Assembly (NCBI RefSeq): GCF_002878395.1
Contig: NC_061120.1
Location: 119,228,585 to 119,292,584, forward strand
Direction of reading: 5' to 3'
From: Capsicum annuum
Taxonomy: Eukaryota; Streptophyta; Magnoliopsida; Solanales; Solanaceae
DNA: 64,000 nucleotides
A program made the position numbers and the translations under genes. Under the pieces are notes generated by a model. The model saw nothing but the letters and a program-made list of their open reading frames with translations, ran no database searches and was not told the DNA's origin. This document shows, in pieces, positions 24,101 through 35,800 of this stretch (the stretch's first letter is position 1; each line of letters begins with the position of its first letter).

Positions 24101-27100
24101 AGCCGGTTAAATGTTGACTTCTCTTCCATTGACTTGAAGAATGTTTGGTTATATCTGAAATGGGTGTCTCCTTGGCATGGATATTTTGATCTTAACCCTT
24201 GTGCTAACCCTTGTGCTTCGAGGAAATCTTGGTTGTGTATTCTTCTCTTGTGCTTTAAGGTTGTAGATTCAAGGACGAATCTTTTTCAAGAAGGAGAGGA
24301 TAATACAATCCGAATTGCCTCCGAATCTTGGGAGAGGATGCTTAAGGTTCAAGAGGCGCTTGGTGACTCCTTGGTACTGCCAAAAGGTGACAATTGAATG
24401 ATTATGATGATCAAGGAGGGTCAAGGACATTAAGAGAGATCAAGGGAAGGCAAACGGGGGCTAGAAAGACCCCGGAAGATGACATGCGCCCCACATGTTT
24501 TGAAGGTGCGCCCAACCCGCTCTAAATCTGCTAGAGCAGGTCAAAACAGCCCACATGCCTTGGGATGTGCCCCATGTGCGCCCCATATGCTCTAGAAGTG
24601 CTCAAGCGGATGCTTAATGGGCTATTATGCTTTTGTCTTTCCAAATGGGCAACTTTTGAGCCCATAAGATGTAATAACTTAGCATAGACTATAAATAGAA
24701 CCTTATTTCATTTTAGTAAGTAGACTTTGATGAATTATGAATGTAAACACTTGTGAGAGTGTGAGGCAAGCGTGGAATCGCTTGTGTTGAAACTTCATTT
24801 AGAAACGTGGGTTGCTTGGGAATCCGATTCCCTTGAGGTCTACGTAAGATTTAGGTGTTTTGTTTGGTCTAATTGATTGAGGGTTTAGAGTTTGATATAC
24901 CCTTTATTTGCTTTCAATTCCTTACGTTGTGTCTATCTTATTACCTTCCTATCTATCTTTATCTTTGTTGTCTTCGTGTCGCAGTTTAGTTTTCGTTTTC
25001 GTACTTTTATTTTGTATCAAAAGCTCAGGAATTATTCTTTACGATTAACAGCACGCAGCTAAATAAGGGATACAAATCACTGTCAAAAAGGAGGGGGTTA
25101 ACGAGCTGAAAGGTCTAACTTGATGCAAAATTCTAGAGCTATGGCTCTAGAAACAGAGGGGGTTACCTAGCAATAAAAGATCAATGAAGATACAGATAGT
25201 GTCTTGGAATGTTAGAGGGTTGAACAGTAGCAGGAAAAGGGGACTGATTAAAAATATGTTGCACATCATGAAAGCTGATGTAGTATGTTTCCAGGAAACA
25301 AAACTTACAAGGGATATTATAGACATGGTGAAAGAAGTACGGGGAACAATTAAGTAAATTATATCCAATTGGAAGCTAGCGGGACTAGAAGGGGCATTGT
25401 GATCATGTGGGATACAAGGGAATGGGATAGAATAATTAGTAATGTAGGGATGTACTCCGTTTCTTGTAGTTTCAGGGAAAGAACCAAGTTTTCAACTGGC
25501 ACATGACGTGGTTTATGCTCTAAATAGTAGAAAAGAAAGGGAGGAAACTTTGGGGGAAGTGGGGTGCTGCAAGGGGTTTGCGTGAAGAGTTGCGTGAAGA
25601 GCCATGGGTCCTATGTGGAGATTTCAATACTCCCAGACATCCTTCTGAAAAGAAGAACTGTAACAGGATAAGCAAGGCAATGAATGATCTTTCTGACTTT
25701 ATTAAAGACATGGAGCTGGTTGATCTAGAGCTCATAGGGAAAGTATACCTGAAAAAAAGAGTCAGACACAATATTGGAAAAAAGGAGACAGCCACAATAT
25801 TGCTGCTGGGCTTGATAGATTCCTAGCATCAGAAGAATGGAATGCTGGTTTCAGGAACATCAGGCAGTCTATGCTACAGAGGGTAATCTTTTATCATTCT
25901 CCAATAATGCTTCAATGTGGAGACTGCGAAAAGACCAACTCTTCCTTTTGAAAATTGGTGGTTGCATACAGAAGGTTTCAATGAGAAAGTGAAGGGGTGG
26001 TGGGATTCCTTTACAAGCAGGGGAAATCCCGACTTTATTCTAGTCACCAAATTAAGAGCAGTGAATGCTAAATTGAAAGAGTGATGCAAGACAGCTCAAG
26101 GAAACTTAGGAATTCAGAAACAAAATATCTTGCCTCAGCTTTCTGATTTAGAGGAAATACAGGAACGCAGAGCCTTGCAGGAAGGTGAGATGGCTTCTGT
26201 TAGAATATAAGTGGGAATAGGAATAGCATATAGAATCCTACTTGAAAAAGGATTGTAACGTAGTATCCTATTAGGAAAATGATTGTAACGTAGAATCCTA
26301 TTAGAAAAAGGATTGGAATGTAGTGTCTATAAATAGGGCTTCAATGTAATAATGTAGTTACAACAATTCAATAATATTTTTCTCTTATATTTTCTCACAT
26401 AGTATCAGAGCTTCCACGATCTTGGTAAAGAATCAAAGAGTTTCCGCTGCCGGCGGGCGGCTATAACCCATATATGTCGCCCGTCTGGCGAATGATTATG
26501 TTACCAAAAGTTGGGTCACTGACTCACTGTGTATCTTTCTAGTGACTATTTTCTCATATCTTTGCGTAGCACCATGCATGTGTCCGGTGACTACTTTTTC
26601 ATATCTATTTTTCTTAGCACTGTGCTTCTTTTTTATGACTATTTTCTCATATCTGATGATTTACATAGCACCGTGCATATTTCCGAACTACTTTCTCATA
26701 TCTAAGTTGCATAGCCCCGTGCATCTTTCTGGTGACTCCTCAGATTTAATTTACATAGTTTCGATGACTCATCAGATCTAATTTGTGGGGTCGTGCCATC
26801 ATTCCAACCCTACCCATATAATTTTTCTTTTTCAGTAGGGTCGTGCAGTCATTCTGACCCTGCCTATATAATTTCTCTTTTTCAGTAGGTCGTGCCATCA
26901 TTTCGATCCTGCCCATATAATTTCTCTTTCCAAGTAGGATCGTGCCGTCATTCCGACCCTACCCATATAATTCCTATTTCTCAATAGGGTCGTGCCATCA
27001 TTCCGACCCTACCCATATTTCTCTTAGTAGGGTTGTATCATCATTCCGACCCTGCCCATATAATTTTTTTCTCCAGATTGTAGTCACTTTTCAGCCTTCA

Positions 27101-30100
27101 AATCTAATAATCTGGCTTGTCAGCATGTTTCGGCTAAGTTTTCGGTGACTTTCTTGTTCAAGATCTACTCGTCTCTAGATTTCGAGATGATCCATATATT
27201 TTATACCAATTTCCGATAAATTTCTAGTGACAAATCGCCTTTCTAGCGATGTTTACTACTTTTCGGATCACTTTTTTAGTTTGTTCTTTTTCAATTGAGG
27301 TTTTCCAGACGTCCAGAGCAGTCCTTATCAGTTTTCTTGTAGATATCTTCACCAAGTCCCTCACTCATCCTCGTGTTACTTACATCCATAACAAGCTCGG
27401 TACATGTCTTCTATGCACCAGCTTGAGAGGGAGTGTTAGAATATGAGTGGAAATAGGAATGGCATATAGAATCCTACTTGGAAAAGGATTGTAACATAGT
27501 ATCCTATTAGGAAAAGGATTGTAACGTAGTATCCTATTAGGAAAATGATTGGAATGTAGTGTCTATAAATAAGGCCTCAATGGAATAATGTAGTTACAAC
27601 AATTCAATAATATTTTTCTCTTATATTTTCTCACAGCTTCCAAATTGACCCTGACAATAGGTTGGAAGACATAGCAAACAAGGAGGAGATTGCTTGGAGA
27701 CAGAGATCTAGGGCGATCTAGCTCAAGCAAGGGGATAGAAACACCAAGTTTTTTCACAAAACCGCAAACGCACACAGAAGAATTAACACGATTGATGAGT
27801 TGAAGGTGCGAAGGGTAGATAAATGACCCAACGGTGGTGAAGAAAGAAACAGTCTCTTATTATGAAAACCTATACATGGAGTCGGAAATATGAGGACCAC
27901 ATCTTGATATGAGAAATTGCCCTAAGATTGGGGAAGTGGATAACATCTTATTGGAGGCTCCTTTTGGTGAACTGGAACTCCGGGAGAGCATAAGATTTTA
28001 AGTAGAAGACAAAGTTCCAAATCCAAACGAATAGTCAATGGCTTTTTTTTCCACCGTTGGGAGACCATTAGAGAAAACTTGGTTGCAGCAATCAAGTATT
28101 TTCATAAAACTGGGTATGTTGAAAAGAGTCAATGCAACTTCTGTGGCCTTGACCAAAGAAGGTGGGAGCAGTGGAGATAAATGATTATAGACCCATCAGT
28201 TTAATTGGAGGAGTTTAATTGGAGGGGTCTATAAGACCATAGCAAAAATATTAGAAAGACTTAAAAAGGTCATAAGCAAGTTGGTTGATAGAGAACACAT
28301 GATCTAAGTTGCTCGGACTCCAAAAATATTGCCGCATCCATGTGGGATCCTACATAAAAACACTATATTTAGAGGATCCGACATGCACCCGTCGACATTT
28401 TTGAAGAGTCCGAGCAACATAGCTTTTGATTGCCAATGAATGTGAGGAAAACAGACAGAGAAGTTGATACGAGACAAGATACGAAAGACGAAAACACAAG
28501 AAAACAAAGGAAACGAGACATTAAAGTAAAGGATATATAGATTGACACAAAATGACAAAGAGAGGACAACCTAAAGTTATATTAAATCCAAAGACCTTCC
28601 TATCGAAATATCACAAGCACCAACTCCCTACGAGGACCTTACGGAGATGGAACCGAGCAACTCACGTTTCACACAATCAATGAAACTCCCAACAAGTTCC
28701 CAAAAAAACACTCTCAAGTATGTTCAAAACACCACCATTCATTAACTACCTAGCAATTTATAGCCATGGGCTACTTATTACAAGATGGGCCCAAAAGGGA
28801 CCCTAAATGTTATTGGGCCCAAAAGTGACCCAAAAGCAAAAATAATGCAAATGGGCACTCATATTCTCTCAAGGCCCAAGTTATCATCCAAATGCGGTGT
28901 CGCTCATTCCTTCCTGGGAAGATATCATCAAATATAGCTTCTTTCCAAGCTATCCTCCATTCACGTATTTGATCCCCTAAAACGACCTAGTCTTGGATTC
29001 GTAGATGTGATCGTTGAAGCATCGATCCCAAAGGAGTGGAGCCCATTGAGCTTGTATCATCCTCCCTTTCTTGAAGAGGATTCGTCCTCGAATCCAACTC
29101 CTTTATCAACTTGTTGTTGCACTTTTCAAGTTTGAAATCCTTTGGTAAGAATTCCGTTAGGCCTTTAAGCTCATTTTCATAAATCATTCTCCTTGCATTG
29201 CATCCTCCTCTGAGACTGTTTGTTCATGAAACCTGCACAAATGAAGGAGCGATGCTAGGTAAAATGCTAGCATCATAGTTAGCATGCAACAAAAGTTCCA
29301 TGTTGGACTTAGTCTTTTCAATTTGGATTTGGAGTGGTTGTAGAATAATTTGTAGAACTTGTGTCGTATTTAGTAGGTTCGAGGGAGTTTGGACATGGGT
29401 TGAGGACTAGGATACGAAGCCTTTAAATTCCTCCCAATGTTAGCCAACCTACCCTCTATCATTTCCAATCCACAATCGATGTTCAACAATTTCTCATTCA
29501 TGCCCTTCATATCTTGTCGCATCCCTAGGACCACCTCTAAGAGGGCATCAATGTTTACTCCACCCATAGCTTCTTGACACAATTGAGAAAGAAATGATGC
29601 AGCCTTTGATGATGCGTTTGAAGGTCAAACGACTTGACTCGATGAAGAAAGACACAATAAAACACACAAAGAAAGAACAAAAGAAAATAGACTCAAAAAC
29701 CAATTAATCAACTAATACAACAATTATTAGTTGTTAATTAGTGTTTAAAAATCAAAGCAAAAAAGTTTAAGTATCAAGAAAAGAAACTAGAAATCAAACC
29801 TTGAGCAATGGAGTTTTTAAAGTGATGAGATATGTTTAGGACTTGAATTTGATGTTGAAAAGAGGTTGATAAACTTGGATTGGTGTTGTTGGGGCTGTTA
29901 TGGACAAAAATTTCAATAGTTTGGGACTCCTCAATTGATTTTTCAAGCTCAAGAAGCCTTGAATTTCTTGTGGTCCCCTCCTTTGTACTCTCCCTTGTCT
30001 TCTTCCTTTGGAATATTCCTTTTTGATGCCTTTTGATTCTTTTCTCTTTTTGATAGATTGGATTATTCCCAAGAATAAACAAGTACAACACCTTTTCCTT

Positions 30101-32777
30101 GGCTCTTTTTGGATCAAACACTCCCTTTTGATAAGAATTCAAAATGAAGATTTGAATCTCCCTCAAGAACTCTCAGGAACACCAAAACGTGAAATCCCCT
30201 AACTCTACCGATGATCGTAATGCGATGAAATTTTGTACCAAGGCTATTTTCAACCTTCTAAACACATTCCAAGCATCAATTTGTTCAAATTCTCAACCAA
30301 AAATTCCAGATTTTCGAACCCACTTCACTTTCTTCAAGTTCAAGCCCCCAACAATGGTAGAACACTCAAAATGACTTGAATTATGCTCAAATTCAAACCC
30401 TAGACTCCTATAGTGTTAGAGAACACAAATCTAACACAAATCTAACACTAGAAACACAAGAAAAACACAAAATCAAAAACTCAAATTTTGACCTAGGGTC
30501 AAAAAGGGGAATAGTGATTTATTTGGGATTTTTGTTTTTTTGACACTTCTTTTTTTTGTGATTTTCAAGATAAAATACCCAAGATTAACTTCGTAGGAAC
30601 AAAATCAAGATCGGCTCTGATACCAAATTATACAAGACAAGATACGAAAGACGAAAACACGAGAAAACAAAGGAAACGAGACAATAAAGTAAAGGATATA
30701 CATATTGACACAAAATGATAAAGAGAGGACAACCTAAGGGTATATTAAACCCGAAGACCTTTCTATCGAAATATCACAAGCATCAAACCCCTACGAGGAC
30801 CTCACGGGGATGGACTCGAGCAACCCATGTTTCACACAATCAATGAACTCCCAACAAGTTTCCATAAAAACACTCTCAAGTGTGTTCAAAACATTATCAC
30901 TCATTAACCAAGTAAAATAAAGGGAAACCCAGTTGTTTATAGCCATGGGCTACTTAATACAAGATAGGCCCAAAAGTGACCCAAGAGCCAAAATAATGCA
31001 AATGGGCGCCCATACTCTCTCGAAGCCCAAGCTATCATCCAAATGCGGTGTCGCACATTCCTTCCTTGGAGGATATCATCAAATATAGCTTCTTTTCAAG
31101 CTATCCTCCATTCACGTATTTGATCCCCTAAAACGACCAAGTCTTGGATCTGTAGATGTAATCTTTGAAGCATCGATCCCAAAGGAGTGGAGCCGATTGA
31201 GCTTGTATTAGAAGTTCTAGGCCAGGTATACTATGCGACTTAGATATCCAAAAAGCATATGATTACTTGAATTGGGACTTCCTCATACATATGTTGCAGA
31301 GAATGGGTTTTCGCACAAGGTGGATCAAATGGATAAAACATTGTATCAGCATATTTAGTTAACAGGAACCCAAATGGTATTTTCCCATCTCAGAAAGGTT
31401 CCAAGGCAAGAGGACCCGTTTTGCTTATACTAGCAATGGAAGGAATGAGTAATATGTGATACGAGCCAAACGCCATCTTAGCTTTGGATGACATCATGCG
31501 GGGCCAACACATGAAGAATCCGGTTGTGGGCACATTGAGGGCATAGGAACACGCATGGGGGACCCATTTTGGGAACTCAATGGACCAATGCCGCGTGTGA
31601 AAGGTTACTTGGGAGCTTGTCTTGATGAGGCACCCGAGAGAGTCCGAGTGATGAAGAACAACCGTGAAGGCCAAAATGACACAAGGGATTGCATATGTTG
31701 AAGTGTGAATAAGAGCTTTTAACACTCCATGATCGCCCCTTCTTCACACTTCAAGGCATCTCACTCATAAAGGGTGTCTTGGTCATTTTATGTCCCTCCT
31801 TTGCACTCCATAGGCTCCCCACTCATTAAGGGCACCTTGACCATTTTGTCTTCATCTTGTAATAGATTATAAGTAGAACATTTTAGGGTTATTTCACTTA
31901 GTTGTTGAATGATATTGAAAGAACTTATCTCTTGAGAAAGAGCAGTGAAAACCGAAACTAGGGTAGCACTTAGTGTGGAATCACTAGTGTTACATTTTGG
32001 CTAGAAAAACTTGGGTTCTTGAGTGGTGGATTCCTCTTGGGTTGGAGTAAAAATGTGGTGTTGCTATTATTGGTCTTAGGGGTCCTAGGATTTGATACAT
32101 CCTTTGGTTCCTACTTCTTGTAATAGTGTATGTCTCACTACCTATCCTTTCTTTTATTGCAAAATCGTTAAGAGTTGTTCTTGTTATCCTGTGCTCGTCT
32201 TGTGTTGCTTGTTTCTTAGTGTTGTTATCATCTTATTATCTTGTGTTTGTGGGTTGTTCTGTATCATTTGCTATCAGAGCAAGGATTGATTTCATTCCTA
32301 CGGAATCAATCTTGGGCTTGTTAACTTGAAAATCAAAAAAAAAGTGTTGAAAATCGAAAACCTCAAAAAAAAAAAAAAAAGTAATTTGTCCCATTTTTTG
32401 TCTTTGGCCGAAATTTGTAACTTAGATCTAGGTGTCTTTTATGTGTTTTGATAGTTTCTAGTGTTAGTTCCTTCTTCACTAACACTAAAAGAGCCTAGAT
32501 CCAAGTTTGAGTTTGTCTATATGTTGTAGCGGATTCTTTCTTGAACGTGTGATTGTTGGTGTTGTTGTGGATCCGAAGCTTAAAGGTGTGTTGTTGGTAT
32601 TGTTGTTGTGGATTTGAGTTTGAAAAGGGTGTTGTTATTTGGGGGTTCAACTTGAACCATGGTCTTCAAATCTCTATTAAAGATTCTTGGTGTTCTTGAC
32701 CAATCTTCATGTCTTGTTACAAGAAGTCCAAAAACCAAGTAGACAAGAGTGAAGTCTTTGTTTGTCTTGTTTACAAC

Positions 32778-32808
<31 letters not shown>

Positions 32809-35800
32809 AATACACCAAAGAAGGGGACAAAAAAAACTTCCAAAAGACTTGTTACCAAAAGAGTGAAAGGGGACATTCCAAGACTAACGACAACCCTTTA
32901 AAAAGGTGTTTTGCCAAAAGGGTGCAAAGAAGGTCAACCCTTTTTTAATGTGAAAAAGGCTCCAAAACTTGTTGTCTTCCCCTTCAAAACCGATTATACT
33001 CTTCCAAAATTGAAAGTTGAACAAAATTTCAAAGATGGAAAATAAGAACTTTTCAAAAAAAAAAACCAATCCAAGGCTGCCACGTCACCCATTTTCGTAC
33101 AACTCACCAATTTTAGGCTCAAAATTTTGGATTCTTAGTTTCATTTCTTTGTTTCATTAGTTTCATTTATTGATTCTAATACTAATTGACAAACTAGTAA
33201 TTATCTACTAGGTTGTGATTTAGTTTTTGAGTCCGTTTATTTCGTGTTTGCGTCCTTGTGTCCTTTTATCTTTTTTTAATTAATCGTTGTAATTCCTTGA
33301 TTCAAGTCCGAACAAGATTTCTTTGAGTCTTTCAAACGAAAATCCATTCCGTACAAAAGTAGATATCATCCCTCAACGTCTCACAGATTATAAGCCAACT
33401 TTCAACACTTGTAAAGCCAAGCGTGAGGCAACCGAAGGTGTGAGAGTGCGGTGAGGATACTTTTGAGCTAACTAGTTTGTGGTTTTTCTTTGTTGTTGTC
33501 TTTCTTTAGGTACCATGGGTGACGATACTTTCAATGCCGCTTGTGAAGATTTTAAACGAAACCTTGAAAAGCTACGCCAATTGATATCCACACTTAGACC
33601 ACCAAATCCAATTCCTCTTGTCCAAGCGCCACTTAATCAAAAACTCCCTTGTGATGAGAGCTTCCCAAAGGAGAAAATGGGCTGCTATGACACACACCAA
33701 GGTGAAGGTCATACCTCATGTGGGATAGAAGGTAAAAATGCTATCTCCTACACACATACAAACTTAGAATGTTGTAATGTGGCTAGTAGTAGCCAAGTGG
33801 ATGTAGTTGGTGGTTTGCCTAGAGGAGAATGGCATGAGTCTTCCCTTTGTGATACTCTTGATATTGCTAGGTTGCAAGAAGATCCAATTCTTGTTGTAAG
33901 TAAGGAAGCACTAGTTATTCCTATAGATGACAAAATTGATTCTTCTTGTAAGAATGATTTGTGTCCTCCTAGTGCTAGCACTTGTAACTTGAATAAGGTC
34001 TTATTGCCATGTGATGAGAGTATTCACACACTAGTTGACCCTTGTGAAAACCAAGGTGAGTCTATGTTGGTATGTGAGTTGCCAACAACTAGTGAGGATG
34101 TGAATAATGATCATCTTACTCATGAATGTAGTCCACTACTTAAGCATGTGTATGGTGTGCTTGATGAGTCTCAAGTTAGTGATGATGTTGATAGAGTTGA
34201 TCATGAGATTGGAGATGATTCTTTGAGCATGTTGTGTGATGAAAGCCTTATTGTTAGCTTTGCTCATAGAAATCGTGAAAATGAACAATCGGATGAAAGT
34301 GACCTTGATTTGCTTGAATGTTTAGGAAACTTGAATTGCGATGTTCTTGTGAAAATGTTTTTTATTGTGATCCCTTTGCTGCTCATGGTGATTTGTATCT
34401 ATGTGCGGATTACTCTCTTAAAAGAAAAGGTGGTGCATGTTCAAAAATTCCATCTACTTCTTCTTTATGTGATTCTTTTGTTAGGCATACTCCTAGTGGA
34501 TATCTTGAAACTAGTAGTAAGTGCATGCATGAGAACCCAATATTTGAAGTTGACTCGTGGAACGCCTTTCTCAACCCTTTTTTTGCTCATGATATTTCCA
34601 ATGGTGATAAAAAGGGTAGCCTAATTTTAGGGATGGCGCCATAGGGGAAAATGGGAATAGCCGAAACTTATGTCCTTGGCTACTTCACCCATTTGACCCC
34701 AGTAACCTCTTGGGATATGGATATTGTTATACATCTAACTTGTTGCTCGGTCTACACGACAAGGCTTGAATGAGGATGTTGGTATCCTTCCCTATAATGG
34801 AACATCTCTCTTGGGGGTTCATACTTGAGGGACCCACATTGTGCAAGGGAAAGAACTCCAACGAAGATGAAGGGTTAAAAGAAAAGGAGTCATGAAAGGC
34901 TCCAAGAGGGTTCACCATTGTGTGTTTCCATTCTTGACCAAGGTTTTATCATTTGTAGGTCAAGAAGAGAGTCTTCTCTTGAAACTACTTTGGATCAACC
35001 CCATTTGTGTGATACCCTTCTAATATATGTGTGTAGAGATGGTGGCTTCCATAGCCAACTCCTTCGTGCATTTTTCAATAGATTTCTCATGTTTAACACG
35101 AAGGATCCTTGGCTATATTTCAAGTGTGTACCACCTTGGCATGATGATGTTTTTTGTTGCACTAACCCTAACCCTCATGTCATAAGGATGTTGTGTTTTT
35201 TTGTCCTTTCTTTGATGTTGCAAGGTATGGATTCAAGGTCGAATCCTTTCAAGAAGGGGAGGATGATACGAGCCAAGCAGCCATCTTATCTTTTGATGAC
35301 ATCATGCGAGGCCAACACATGAAGAATCCGGTTGTAGGCACATTGAGGGCACAAGAACACGCATGGGGGACCCATTTTGGGAACTCAATGGAGCAATGTC
35401 GCATGTGGAAGGTTGCTTGGGAGTTTGTCTTGATGAGGCACCCGAAGAGTCCAAGTGATAAAGAAGAATTGTGAAGGCCAAAATGACACAAGGGATTGCA
35501 TATGTTGAAGTGTGAAGAAGAGCTTTTAACACTCCATGACTGCCCCTTCTTCACACTCCAAGGCAGCCCACTCATTAAGGGTGTCTTGGTCATTTTATGT
35601 CCCTCTTTTGCACTCCATAGGCGCCCCACTCATTAAGGGCACCTTGGTCATTTTGTCTTCATCTATACAAGATGATAAGTAGAACATTTTAGGGTTATTT
35701 CACTTAGTTGTTAAATGATATTGAAAGAACTCATCTCTTGAGAAAGAGTGTAGTGAAAACCGAAAATAGGGTAGCACTTAGTGTGGAATCACTAGTGTTG

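Larger units (their letters stand above)
16932..25019 (+). mobile_element. Chimeric gag-only gypsy element containing a nested RTE LINE
   Basis: A 642-bp LTR (16932-17573) with a primer site leads into a leader like that of N1. The leader is split by a LINE (18157-22072) and then continues to a broken gag (22625-24058). Gag passes directly to the conserved pol tail and a polypurine tract (24288-24300), followed by a 3' LTR (24301-25019). Protease, RT, RNase H and integrase are absent. The two LTRs are not copies of each other, and flanks gccta and aaagc do not match, so this is a recombinant or two merged elements. Confidence 0.65.
26198..27635 (+). mobile_element. Complete copia-like TRIM with perfect target duplication
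   Basis: Two 202-bp LTRs (26198-26399, 27434-27635) start TGTTAGAATAT and end TCTCACA. The primer site tagtatcagagcttcc follows the first, and the tract agcttgagagggag precedes the second. gcttc at 26193-26197 and 27636-27640 is a perfect 5-bp duplication. The 1-kb interior has no coding capacity and is mostly two tandem-repeat blocks. It depends on copia enzymes supplied in trans. Confidence 0.92.
28465..31210 (-). mobile_element. Minus-strand non-autonomous gypsy element (gag remnant)
   Basis: LTRs lie at 28465-29059 and 30628-31210. On the minus strand the primer site tttggtatcagagcc (30613-30627) follows the right-hand LTR and a purine tract (about 29060-29080) precedes the left-hand one. 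gaagt at 28460-28464 and 31211-31215 is a perfect 5-bp duplication. The 1.57-kb interior keeps a leader, a gag N terminus and the last pol residues only, so nearly the whole polyprotein was deleted before or after transposition. Confidence 0.9.

Noticed and set aside
26785..27072. Regularly spaced repeats of about 50 bp that could suggest a CRISPR array
   Set aside because: The units are contiguous and degenerate without unique spacers, lie inside a plant TRIM, and have no cas genes.
29774..30166. Lys-rich 130-codon minus-strand ORF in a gypsy leader
   Set aside because: No motif and no counterpart in related leaders; AT-rich sequence easily gives such frames.
34340..34624. Strongly hydrophobic end of the N2 ORF, considered as membrane segments of an env-like protein
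   Set aside because: The alternative frame over the same bases is hydrophilic and protein-like, so the hydrophobic text is probably a frameshift artefact.
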